Part shown: positions 1-7,939 of the stretch, piece by piece
Position numbering within the stretch: position 1 is the first letter of the stretch
Layout of the letters: the number at the start of each line of letters is the position of its first letter
Assembly: GCA_947374535.1 (NCBI GenBank)
Contig: CANCCJ010000013.1
Span: 1 to 46,624 of the forward strand
Reading direction: 5' to 3'
Source of the DNA: Comamonadaceae bacterium
GTDB taxonomy: Bacteria; Pseudomonadota; Gammaproteobacteria; Burkholderiales; Burkholderiaceae
DNA length: 46,624 nucleotides
Made by a program: the position numbers and the translations under genes
Notes under the pieces: generated by a model
The model's input: only the letters and a program-made list of their open reading frames with translations
Database searches by the model: none
What the model was told of the DNA's origin: nothing

Positions 1-1
1 T

Positions 2-853
<852 letters not shown>

Positions 854-864
854 TTGCACACACC

Positions 865-929
865 CTGTCGCGCTTCACGCGCGACAGCCCAAAGCCCCAG
901 GGGTTCCTTGCGAACTGCGGGGCTTTTTT
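865..929 (+). terminator. gltA terminator (double hairpin)
   Basis: A perfect 8-bp hairpin (CTGTCGCG at 865-872 with CGCGACAG at 880-887) is followed by an AAGCCCC/GGGGCTT stem (892-898 with 919-925) ending in a run of T. The second is a standard intrinsic terminator downstream of citrate synthase. Confidence 0.85.
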
Positions 930-975
930 GTTTCTAGGTGCGGTTCATGGTTTGGCGGTGGTAGGCTCTCTCGCT

Positions 976-1359
976 ATGAGTTCTGTACCGTTTTTAAATA
1001 CGCCCGAAGCCTTGCGCCAACTGGCTGACAAGCCCCACACACCTTGCCAATGCAGCCTGCAACACTGCACCGGCTGGGAAAGCGTCAGCGAAGCCGTATG
1101 GCCCGCCCAACACATGACCCACGTCGCCACCCTGCGCGACCCCGATGTGTATGAACCCACGTTTGAAGAACACCACCCATACGGCACCCGCTACGAATCA
1201 GCCGATGCGCCTGTAGCCTTGAAGTTTTTCCCGTACAACCGTTGCGATGTGCACGCCTGCGGCCAATGCCAGCAACACGCGCTGCGCTACACCGAGTTTG
1301 GTGGCTACTACGTGGATCCACGCGCACGTCGCTTGAACGCTGAGTTAATTACAGACTAA
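976..1359 (+). CDS. Conserved small Cys-containing protein, function unknown
   Basis: 127 residues starting MSSVPFLN; I do not recognise a named family. It has an N-terminal CQCSLQHC cluster (about residues 24-31) and a C-terminal CDVHACGQCQQHALRY segment, i.e. several closely spaced Cys and His that could bind a metal or form disulfides. There is no signal peptide or membrane segment. The ATG at 976 is the best start, although the ribosome binding site is weak. Its stop codon overlaps the stop of the convergent DUF5710 gene. The coding frame is clean and its base use matches its neighbours, so it is likely a real gene. Function is not inferable from context. Confidence 0.7.
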   Translation: MSSVPFLNTPEALRQLADKPHTPCQCSLQHCTGWESVSEAVWPAQHMTHVATLRDPDVYEPTFEEHHPYGTRYESADAPVALKFFPYNRCDVHACGQCQQHALRYTEFGGYYVDPRARRLNAELITD

Positions 1360-1676
1360 GTCTGGCGCTTCGCTAGCGAGTGTTCGCAGTCTTCCCATGG
1401 CAACACTTGGCAGCCGCAATGCGGCACCTCTACGGAGGATTGAGACGCCACGGGTGGCTTGGTCTTAACCACCGCAGCCTTGGGGCTTGCTTTGGGGCTT
1501 GTCCCTGTTGTACCCCCTGTGTCTTGGGCTGCATCCAAGTTTGGAATCCAACGCATGAACGGCTTCAAGTCGTCCATGTCCACGATGTACCAACATTTTT
1601 TGGTGGCGTCCCAACGCGCACCTAGAGCCTTGGCTGCATCCTTCTCAGCAAATGGGGTGACCAGGTTAATTCGCAT
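1356..1676 (-). CDS. DUF5710 domain protein
   Basis: 106 residues. The first 40 (MRINLVTPFAEKDAAKALGA, then RWDATKKCWYI) match the DUF5710 pattern, a short domain also found fused to primase and helicase-like proteins. The rest is a low-complexity Thr/Ser/Pro/Lys linker and a short tail with CGCQ and EDC. The start at 1676 is chosen because the domain begins right there; a longer frame reaches 1712 but would overlap rdgC. It lies 17 bp downstream of the broken rdgC on the same strand and was probably co-transcribed with it. Its role is unknown; a DNA-associated function is only suggested by domain company. Confidence 0.7.
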   Translation of the reverse strand: MRINLVTPFAEKDAAKALGARWDATKKCWYIVDMDDLKPFMRWIPNLDAAQDTGGTTGTSPKASPKAAVVKTKPPVASQSSVEVPHCGCQVLPWEDCEHSLAKRQT

Positions 1677-1692
1677 CACACACCTCTGCTGT

Positions 1693-2588
1693 TTAGCCCA
1701 GCGCCATCTCACCGCCTAAGGCCTCTAACAAGTCGGGCAACAACTTGCGCAACTCACCCGTGGCAATGGCCACATCGGCATCAAAGCCTTCGTCTTTCTC
1801 AGCGGATGTGCCTTCAAACACACCTTCCAAGAAGGTGATTTTTTTCAGGTGCATCGCCTCGGTCAGCGAGAACGACACGCGCCCTTCCCACGTCAGCGCC
1901 AAACGCGTGGGCAGCTTGCCGCCTTCGACATGCTGCTTCACCTCGTCGGTATCAGCGGGTGACGCACATAACGCACCACGGATTTCGATTCGTCAGCCGC
2001 CTTCAACTCGCACTCCCGGTCCACGCTGAAGCCAGCGGGTGACTCTTGGGCTATCAGCCAGGAAGCCATCGCCGACTGCGGCGACATTTGCGTGTTGATC
2101 AACGTCAGGCTTAAGCCCGCGAACGACTTAATGAGCATCGTCACCACCTCATCCGCCTTGGCTTGGCTGCCAGCGTCCATCACCATCAATTTGGTAGCGG
2201 GGTCAATCCACACCAGCACCGACGACTCTTTGCTAAAGGCCATGGGCATCAAAGACATCTTCACGTCTTCTTTGATTTCCTTCATCTCCTTCTTGCCAGG
2301 CTTGCGGCCTTCGGTGGCCTCAATCACCGCGCTGCGCTCTTTGGCTTTGCGTGTGACGATAGAGCCGGGTACACCCTTGGTCTCGATCTTGAGCTTCAAA
2401 ATACGCTGACCACTCACCGCCTCCACCAGCGGGCCATGCACTTCGCCACGCGGCTCGACCCAGCCAATGGCTTTTTCTTGGCTTGCGCCGCAAGGCACAA
2501 AACGCTCGGCGTCTAGCGCCTGTTCCATTTGCTCAAGGCTCGGGCTCCAGCCCTCGCCAATTCGATACACCATCACATTTTTAAACAC
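1693..2588 (-). pseudogene. rdgC: Recombination-associated protein RdgC, frameshifted
   Basis: RdgC binds double-stranded DNA as a ring and modulates RecA. The N-terminal frame (2588 down to about 1953) starts MFKNVMVYRI and runs through ECELKAADESKSVVRYVRHP, then reads LIPTR-stop. The C-terminal part continues in another frame as KQHVEGGKLPTRLALTWEGR to FLEGVFEGTSAE and ends at 1693. Restoring one G on the minus strand (C between about 1952 and 1954 on the plus strand) gives LDTDEVKQHVEGG, the normal family sequence, and a total of about 298 residues, which is the usual RdgC length. So a single-base deletion splits the gene. It is either a recent mutation or an assembly/sequencing error; both halves are otherwise intact. 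Confidence 0.9.
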
Positions 2589-2602
2589 GAGTCGCCTTTG
2601 CT

Positions 2603-2649
2603 TTTCGGCGATTGCCGAAATAAAAAAGCCAACCGCAAGAGTTGGCTTT
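2603..2649 (-). terminator. Terminator-like hairpin and second hairpin just upstream of rdgC
   Basis: Read on the minus strand, AAAGCCAAC/GTTGGCTTT (2649-2641 with 2633-2625) is followed by a run of T, the form of an intrinsic terminator. A second perfect 7-bp hairpin, TTTCGGC/GCCGAAA (2603-2620), lies between it and the rdgC start at 2588. It may end antisense transcription or act in the rdgC leader. No gene that it would terminate is apparent upstream on this strand. Confidence 0.55.
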
Positions 2650-2723
2650 GGGAGTTATGGTGATTTTAACGTGCGGCACTCGCACTAAATCAGTACGAGA
2701 ATTAAACGAACCGGAGAACACGG

Positions 2724-3227
2724 ATGAATACCACTTGCCTTCGAGCACTACTATGGCTTGTCTGTCTGCTAACGCAGATCTCAGCATTCGCCCAACAAGG
2801 CGACTGCGGCTTTATTCAAAACCCTGACCGCCAAGCCTATTGCCGCGCCATCAGTGGCGGTGGCTCTAACCACTGTGGGTTTATTCGTGATAGCGACATG
2901 CAAGCACGCTGCCGCGCCGAAACAGCTGGCAGTAGCAGCCAGTGCGGATTCATTCGTGACCAAGACATGCAGGCCGCCTGCCGTGCCAGCGCAGACCGCG
3001 CCAACACGTCATCATCTGGCAGCTCGGGCCAATGCGGGTTCATTCAAAACCCAGACAAGCAAGCCTATTGCCGCGCCACCACGGGCGGCAGCAGCAGTCA
3101 GTGTGGGTTTATTCGTGACAGCGACCTACAAGCCATGTGCCGCGCCGAAACGGGTGGCGGCAGCGGGCAATGCGGCTTTATTCGTGACCGCGACATGCAA
3201 GCGGCTTGTAGAGCGAAGACACGCTAA
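2724..3227 (+). CDS. Secreted protein of six Cys-pair repeats
   Basis: 167 residues with an N-terminal signal peptide (hydrophobic 6-20, likely cleavage after AFA at 21-23). The mature part is six copies of CGFI(R/Q)(D/N)xDxQAxCRA joined by Gly/Ser linkers. Paired Cys lie at 28/40, 51/63, 74/86, 104/116, 127/139 and 150/162, always 12 apart. The repeats alternate in type as A-B-C-A-B-C: QNPDxQAYC, RDSDxQAxC, RDxDMQAAC, so a three-repeat block was duplicated. A GGAG ribosome site precedes the ATG. Even Cys number and export suggest disulfide-bonded modules in the periplasm or outside the cell. I do not know a function. The plus-strand hairpin at 3246-3284 ends the gene. Confidence 0.85.
   Translation: MNTTCLRALLWLVCLLTQISAFAQQGDCGFIQNPDRQAYCRAISGGGSNHCGFIRDSDMQARCRAETAGSSSQCGFIRDQDMQAACRASADRANTSSSGSSGQCGFIQNPDKQAYCRATTGGSSSQCGFIRDSDLQAMCRAETGGGSGQCGFIRDRDMQAACRAKTR
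2805..3209 (+). repeat. Six in-frame tandem repeats within the Cys-repeat gene
   Basis: Coding repeats start at residues 28, 51, 74, 104, 127 and 150 (period 23, 23, 30, 23, 23 codons). Units 1 and 4, 2 and 5, and 3 and 6 resemble each other most, showing duplication of a three-unit block. Confidence 0.85.
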
Positions 3228-3245
3228 CTGGGTAATACAAGCCAC

Positions 3246-3284
3246 AAATGTAAAAACGCGCTACAAAGGCGCGTTTTTACATTT
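3246..3284 (+). terminator. Perfect 16-bp hairpin terminator
   Basis: Arms at 3246-3261 and 3269-3284 are perfectly complementary (AAATGTAAAAACGCGC with its complement) around a 7-nt loop. The T5 run lies inside the 3' arm. It sits 18 bp after the Cys-repeat gene and could work in both directions. Confidence 0.85.
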
Positions 3285-3297
3285 GGCGGAAGCGGTG
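3284..3297 (-). repeat. 14-bp copy of the tRNA-Ser 3' end (possible att remnant)
   Basis: TGGCGGAAGCGGTG here is identical to 46512-46525, which is the CCA, discriminator and acceptor end of tRNA-Ser(UGA), in the same orientation. It directly precedes the IS3 remnant. Direct repeats of tRNA 3' ends are typical attachment-site scars, but no integrase gene is present in the window and the match is short. Confidence 0.4.
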
Positions 3298-3379
3298 TCT
3301 GCTCAATATTCGTTTCAACCAATGGGATTTCCACGGTGCAGTAGACAGCCCGGGCCTGATTTCTTCATAGGAGCAGAGC

Positions 3380-3521
3380 ATGTCACCACCAAGTTTTCCC
3401 CTGAATTTAAAGCGCTGCAAAAAGTGAAATTCTCAGACTAAGAGCACAACTTCATCGTTCAGAGAAGGAGCGCGATATTCTAAAAAAGGCCGCTCGGTAC
3501 TTTGCAAGGGAGCTCGAGTGA
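3380..3521 (+). pseudogene. IS3-family orfA remnant (internally deleted)
   Basis: A segment around 3386-3430 reads KFSPEFKALQKV, like the N-terminal start of IS3 OrfA (KFSPEFKAEAV). From 3432 another frame reads LRLRAQLHRSEKERDILKKA to the TGA at 3519-3521, like the leucine-zipper and C-terminal end of OrfA. The helix-turn-helix part between them is missing. This is a broken transposase DNA-binding subunit. Confidence 0.6.
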
Positions 3522-3853
3522 AGTACTGTTTCATCGATGAGCATCGACACGAATACAGAGTCGCAACAATGTGTCGGGTATTGAAGGTTGCGCGTGCAGG
3601 CTTCTATGCCTGACTAAACCAGCCAAACTCAAAACGTGCGATTCAAGACGAACGCCTACTTGAGCTGATCCGTGACTCATATGTGGCCAGTGGCGGCGTC
3701 TACGGTTCGCCGCGTGTGTTTGCTGATTTACGAGAAGCTGGCGAGACATGCGGCAAGCATCGCGTGGAGCGAATCATGCGTAACAACAAGATCAAGGCCG
3801 CTAAGGTGCCTAAGTTCCGCCTAGTCAAGGCCCTGAAAGATCACTTGAACTAA
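3518..3853 (+). pseudogene. IS3-family orfB (transposase) remnant
   Basis: The frame starts at GTG 3518, overlapping the orfA stop, as in IS3 elements. It reads VKYCFIDEHRHEYRVATMCR, then ARAGFYA followed by TGA at 3611-3613 where family members have Trp. It continues as ERLLELIRDSYVASGGVYGS and RVFADLREAGETCGKHRVER to TAA at 3851. Only the N-terminal HTH_21-like part remains; the integrase core is lost. A nonsense mutation plus truncation make it inactive. Confidence 0.8.
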
Positions 3854-3950
3854 TTTTTTCATTTCGAAAAAGCCAGTTTTAAGCGGTTTTTTACTTCTTT
3901 GACGAGCGACTTAAAGAAACCTTGCATGTGATCATGGTCACTTGAACCAC

Positions 3951-5153
3951 CTAAACTTTTTCAAGAATCAAAGCAATCCCCTGTCCCACACCAATGCACA
4001 TGGTGCACAAGGCGTAGCGTCCGCCCGTGGTGTGCAAACGGTTCATGGCTGTGGTCACCAAGCGTGCGCCAGAAGCACCCAAGGGGTGCCCCAATGCAAT
4101 CGCCCCACCCCATGCGTTGACACGCGCGTCATCATCTTTCAAGCCCAGCATGCGCAGCACAGCGAGGCCTTGCGCGGCAAAGGCTTCGTTGAGTTCAATG
4201 ACGTCGATTTGATCGAGCATCAATCCGGTTTGAGCCAACACTTTTTGGGTGGCAGGTGCAGGGCCAATGCCCATGACACGAGGAGCTACGCCAGCGGTGG
4301 CCATGCCCACCACGCGGGCTTTGGGTGTCAGGCCGTATTGCTTCACGCTCGCTTCGTTGGCCAACAACAAAGCGCAGGCACCGTCGTTCACGCCACTGGC
4401 ATTGCCTGCTGTCACGCTGCCCTCGGGTCGCACCACACCTTTAAGTTTGGCCAAGGCTTCGAGGCTGGTGTCTCGTGGGTGTTCATCTTGACTGACCACC
4501 ACGGCATCGGCTTTTTTCTGTGGGAGGGTGACCGGACAAATTTCGCGGGAAAAGTGGCCTGCCTGAATGGCAGCCAATGCATTGCGTTGGCTACGCAAAG
4601 CCATCTGATCCTGCGCCTCACGTTCGATTTTGTAATCGACCGCCACGTTCTCAGCGGTTTCGGGCATGCTGTCCACGCCGTATTGCGCTTTCATGAGCTT
4701 GTTGACAAAGCGCCAGCCAATGGTGGTGTCGTAAACCGCATTGTTGCGGCTGAAAGCACTCTCGGCTTTGGGCATGACAAATGGCGCGCGACTCATGCTC
4801 TCCACACCGCCCGCAATCATCAACGATGCTTCGCCAGACTTTATGGCGCGTGCTGCTGTGCCCACAGCGTCTAAGCCTGAACCGCACAAGCGGTTGATCG
4901 TTCCGCCTGGCACTTCCATGGGTAGGCCTGCCAACAGGGCAGCCATACGGGCCACGTTACGATTATCTTCGCCCGCTTGGTTGGCGCAACCATACAGCAC
5001 ATCGCCCACTTGCGACCAGTCAACACTGGGGTTGCGTTCCATCAAGGCCTTGATGGGCAACGCCGCCAAATCATCTGCACGCACGCTACTGAGTGCCCCA
5101 CCATAACGACCAAAGGGGGTACGAATGGCGTCGCAAATATAGGCATGTGTCAT
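3951..5153 (-). CDS. pcaF: 3-oxoadipyl-CoA thiolase
   Basis: Cleaves 3-oxoadipyl-CoA with CoA to acetyl-CoA and succinyl-CoA, the last step of the box route (also of beta-ketoadipate and phenylacetate routes). The 400-residue length is exactly that of PcaF/PaaJ. Catalytic residues are visible: Cys90 in [11 protein letters not shown], His356 in [14 protein letters not shown] and Cys386 in [18 protein letters not shown] is also typical. It is the last gene of the minus-strand boxC operon, 19 bp after the MaoC gene. The symbol could equally be paaJ; the operon context supports adipyl-CoA chemistry over a biosynthetic acetyl-CoA thiolase. Downstream lies the IS remnant. Confidence 0.93.
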   Translation of the reverse strand: MTHAYICDAIRTPFGRYGGALSSVRADDLAALPIKALMERNPSVDWSQVGDVLYGCANQAGEDNRNVARMAALLAGLPMEVPGGTINRLCGSGLDAVGTAARAIKSGEASLMIAGGVESMSRAPFVMPKAESAFSRNNAVYDTTIGWRFVNKLMKAQYGVDSMPETAENVAVDYKIEREAQDQMALRSQRNALAAIQAGHFSREICPVTLPQKKADAVVVSQDEHPRDTSLEALAKLKGVVRPEGSVTAGNASGVNDGACALLLANEASVKQYGLTPKARVVGMATAGVAPRVMGIGPAPATQKVLAQTGLMLDQIDVIELNEAFAAQGLAVLRMLGLKDDDARVNAWGGAIALGHPLGASGARLVTTAMNRLHTTGGRYALCTMCIGVGQGIALILEKV

Positions 5154-5172
5154 GGCAATTCAGTCAAAAAAA

Positions 5173-5607
5173 TTAATAAAGTTTGAACAGGCTGGTGGCT
5201 TCCAAGTCCAGCACTTCCACAGAAGTGGCGTTGTGTAACTGCCAGCGCCAACGCAAGATGCCAAGGCTGGGGTTGCTGTGTGAGACACGGCTCTCCAGCA
5301 CGGTCACGCGCAAACGCAGCACATCACCGGGTCGCACCGGATGGGGCCACTTGATGTACGCCAAGCCAGGTGAGGCATACGACTCAGAACCTGCCAAAAA
5401 TGCATCGGCGGCCAAACGCATGGCAATGCCACAGGTATGCCAGCCGCTGGCAATCAAACCAACGAACGGTCCGTTCGCAGCGGCCTCGGGGTCGGTGTGA
5501 AACCACTGCGGATCCCACTGCTTCGCAAAGTCCAACACCTCAGCCTCGCTCACCGCATAAGGGCCGGCATCCAGCACTTGGCCCGCTTGAAATTCAGCAA
5601 ACTTCAT
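5173..5607 (-). CDS. MaoC-family (R)-type enoyl-CoA hydratase
   Basis: 144 residues forming a single hot-dog fold of the MaoC dehydratase family. The hydratase-2 catalytic pair appears in FAKQWDPQWFHTDPEA (Asp32 and His37), followed by GPFVGLIASGWHT. Such enzymes add water to trans-2-enoyl-CoA. It sits between the hydroxyacyl-CoA dehydrogenase (12 bp) and the thiolase genes, so hydration of 2,3-dehydroadipyl-CoA is likely. Which stereoisomer the next enzyme uses is not visible, and the crotonase at 7142 could do the same step. It may instead be a thioesterase-like or ring-product hydratase; the hydratase motif argues against that. Confidence 0.8.
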   Translation of the reverse strand: MKFAEFQAGQVLDAGPYAVSEAEVLDFAKQWDPQWFHTDPEAAANGPFVGLIASGWHTCGIAMRLAADAFLAGSESYASPGLAYIKWPHPVRPGDVLRLRVTVLESRVSHSNPSLGILRWRWQLHNATSVEVLDLEATSLFKLY

Positions 5608-5619
5608 GCACCACTCCTG

Positions 5620-7119
5620 TTATGAAACAGCACGTTGCAACCAAGGGCTGACACGGTAGCGCTCGCCACGGTAACAAGCGTCCAACGCACGCAACACGGC
5701 CACCACTCGGGGACGCCCCATACTCTCTAGCCAGTCAAACGGACCCGCAGGGTAATTCACGCCCAGCTTCATGGCGGCATTGGCTCCGTCGGGGGTACAC
5801 ACGCCTTGCAGCACCGCATCGGCGGCTTCGTTCACCAGCATGGCCAAGGTACGCGCCACCACCAAGCCCGGTGCATCGAACACCCGCACAGGCGCATAGC
5901 CCAAAGCGTGCAATACAGCAGTTGCAAGTTCTGATGCATCCTCACGGCCCACACAGGCAAACGCCAAGGCGCCACCTGCGACAGTGGGTAGTTCATCAAA
6001 CACGGCCACGTCTTTCAAACACGCGTCTTGCGCCACTTGCCAAGCAGGTCGGCCATCGGTTTGGTGCAGCTGTAAACCCGCCACCTCCAAGCCAACCCAG
6101 TTGCTGCTGGTGGCGCGTGAGGCCGCTTTTCCGCCAAGGTTCTGGCTCAATGCGTTGGCCAAGGTGTCAGCCACGGCACCGCTGCCATGCACCACCCATT
6201 GCGCGGTCGCAGGCAACGCTGAGGCATGCGTCGCGGCTAGCGCAGGCGCGCCATCGGGATAACTGTAAAAACCTCGGCCCGTTTTACGTCCCAACAAACC
6301 GCTATCCACCAACTCACGTTGCACCAAGCTAGGTGTGAAGCGACGGTCAAAGAAATTGGCTTCAAACACGGACTGAGTGACTGAAAAATTGGTGTCATGA
6401 CCAATGAGGTCCATCAACTCGCATGGCCCCATGCGAAAACCCACACCGCGCAACACAGCATCCAACTGCTCTGGACGCGCCGCCTGCTCTTGCAACAAGG
6501 CCAGGGTCTCGGCGTAAAAAGGACGTGCGATGCGGTTGACGATGAAGCCGGGCGTAGATCGGGCATGCACGGCTGTTTTGCCCCATGCACCCGCCAAGTC
6601 AAAAATGCTTTGGGCCACTGCGGCATCGGTTTGCAAACCAGACACCACCTCGACCAACTTCATCAGCGGCACGGGATTGAAAAAGTGCATGCCCACCATG
6701 CGTGCGGGATGCTTCAAACCATTGGCAATCGCTGTCACTGACAACGATGAGGTGTTGGTGGCCAAGATGCAATGCTCGCCCACCAAAGCTTCAAGCTCTT
6801 GAAACAAGCTGCGTTTGACAGCCAGGTTTTCCACAATCGCTTCGACCACCAAGCTCACATGAGCCGCATCGCTGAGTTGTGCCACTGGCGTGATACGTGC
6901 CAGCAGGGCTTGCACCCCCTCGGCAGTCATTTTTCCTTTGGTCACCAGCGCAGCCAAGCTATCGGCGAGTTTGTGTTTGGCTTGTGCGGCGGCTTCTGCA
7001 CGGGTGTCGTACACCCACACGTTGTGGCCTGACTGCGCGGCCACTTGCGCAATGCCCATGCCCATGATGCCCGCGCCCACCACCAAAACGGAGACTTGGT
7101 TTAAGTTGTGTGTGCTCAT
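5620..7119 (-). CDS. paaH: 3-hydroxyadipyl-CoA dehydrogenase (3-hydroxyacyl-CoA dehydrogenase)
   Basis: Oxidises 3-hydroxyadipyl-CoA to 3-oxoadipyl-CoA with NAD+. 499 residues from the ATG at 7119, where MSTHNLNQVS leads straight into the dinucleotide fold VLVVGAGIMGMGIAQ (11-25). The catalytic His145-Glu157 dyad is in MHFFNPVPLMKLVEVV, and TNTSSLSVTAIA and GFIVNRIARPFYAETL are canonical. A second 3HCDH C-terminal domain (LGVNYPAGPFDWLESMG) is present, as in PaaH/PaaC of about 500 residues. It lies 22 bp after the crotonase gene in the boxC operon. The frame stays open to 7248, but that extension overlaps the crotonase gene. Confidence 0.9.
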   Translation of the reverse strand: MSTHNLNQVSVLVVGAGIMGMGIAQVAAQSGHNVWVYDTRAEAAAQAKHKLADSLAALVTKGKMTAEGVQALLARITPVAQLSDAAHVSLVVEAIVENLAVKRSLFQELEALVGEHCILATNTSSLSVTAIANGLKHPARMVGMHFFNPVPLMKLVEVVSGLQTDAAVAQSIFDLAGAWGKTAVHARSTPGFIVNRIARPFYAETLALLQEQAARPEQLDAVLRGVGFRMGPCELMDLIGHDTNFSVTQSVFEANFFDRRFTPSLVQRELVDSGLLGRKTGRGFYSYPDGAPALAATHASALPATAQWVVHGSGAVADTLANALSQNLGGKAASRATSSNWVGLEVAGLQLHQTDGRPAWQVAQDACLKDVAVFDELPTVAGGALAFACVGREDASELATAVLHALGYAPVRVFDAPGLVVARTLAMLVNEAADAVLQGVCTPDGANAAMKLGVNYPAGPFDWLESMGRPRVVAVLRALDACYRGERYRVSPWLQRAVS

Positions 7120-7141
7120 CGAAAAATGTGAATTGGGACCC

Positions 7142-7939
7142 TTATTGGGGAATCCATTTAGCGGGACGTTTGCCCAAGAAAGCCGCAAATCCTTCGCGTG
7201 CTTCGTCTGTACCGCGCACCCGTGCAATGGTGCTGGCGGTGAGCTCACGCACTTGATCTGCGACAGGTGCCACGCTGAGTTGATCCATCAGCTGTTTGAT
7301 TTCAATTTGCGCTTGTGGACCACCGGCGACCAGCTCGGCCACCACATGGTCCACTTCCACATCGAGTGCATCGGCACTCACCACACGTTGCACCATACCC
7401 ATGCGCAAAGCAGTGGCTGCATCCACACGCGTGGTGGTCAATGCCAAATAACGTGCATTGCGTTTGCCCACCGCGTTCACCACATAGGGGCCAATCACGG
7501 CTGGCAAGATGCCAAATTTGGCTTCACTCACGGCAAAACTGGCGTTGTCAGCTACCACGGCCATGTCGCAAGCGCAGGTCAAACCCACGCCACCACCCAA
7601 GGCTGCGCCTTGCACACGGGCGACCGTAGGTTTGGGGCTGGTGGCAATGCGGTGCAACATGGCCGCAAAACGACGCGCATCAGCGGTATTCCATTCAAGA
7701 GAGGCCTCACTGGCGCGTTGCATCCATTGCAAGTCTGCGCCAGCGCTGAAGTGTTTGCCTTCGCCAGCAAGCACGATCACACGAACGGTGCCGTCTTGGC
7801 TGAGTTGTGTGAAAGCAGCGTCAAGCTCGCCAATCATCACCTCGTCAAACGCGTTGAACACCTGTGGGCGCGACATGGTAATTTGCGCCACACCTGCGCT
7901 ACGCTGGCTGATGACTAGTGTTTGAAACGCTTTGCGCAT
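7142..7939 (-). CDS. Enoyl-CoA hydratase/isomerase (crotonase family)
   Basis: 265 residues. The start at 7939 is chosen because ATG shares one base with the boxA stop (TGATG), i.e. translational coupling. Oxyanion-hole segments HFSAGADLQWM (64-73) and ALGGGVGLTCACD (113-125) are clear, and Glu139 in SEAKFGILPAVIGPYV matches the second catalytic Glu. The first catalytic Glu of crotonase is replaced by Gly119. That pattern occurs in methylglutaconyl-CoA hydratase (LiuC)-like enzymes and in isomerases. Boxed between boxA and paaH, it most likely isomerises or hydrates 3,4-dehydroadipyl-CoA after BoxD. Confidence 0.85.
   Translation of the reverse strand: MRKAFQTLVISQRSAGVAQITMSRPQVFNAFDEVMIGELDAAFTQLSQDGTVRVIVLAGEGKHFSAGADLQWMQRASEASLEWNTADARRFAAMLHRIATSPKPTVARVQGAALGGGVGLTCACDMAVVADNASFAVSEAKFGILPAVIGPYVVNAVGKRNARYLALTTTRVDAATALRMGMVQRVVSADALDVEVDHVVAELVAGGPQAQIEIKQLMDQLSVAPVADQVRELTASTIARVRGTDEAREGFAAFLGKRPAKWIPQ

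Larger units (their letters stand above)
3340..3853 (+). mobile_element. Decayed IS3-family insertion sequence
   Basis: The stretch holds the two ends of an IS3-type orfA with the middle missing and the first third of orfB with a premature stop. The catalytic DDE region that should follow is absent, so the right end of the element is lost. The left limit is approximate: a CCCGGG-containing stretch before the orfA start looks like an IS left end, but I could not pair terminal inverted repeats. No active transposase remains. It separates the housekeeping block from the benzoate operon. Confidence 0.75.

Noticed and set aside
2581..2787. Minus-strand frame of 68 codons between rdgC and the Cys-repeat gene
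   Set aside because: It crosses the two hairpins and the start of the Cys-repeat gene, with no ribosome site or family features.
2805..3209. CRISPR array
   Set aside because: The repeats are in-frame coding repeats of variable sequence with Gly/Ser linkers; no palindromic repeats and no cas genes occur in the window.
3942..4874. Plus-strand open frame of 310 codons
   Set aside because: It lies wholly opposite the thiolase gene, is rich in His/Cys/Gln as antisense frames of GC-rich genes are, and has no family features.
6890..7918. Plus-strand open frame of 342 codons
   Set aside because: Antisense of paaH and the crotonase gene, both of which are clear.
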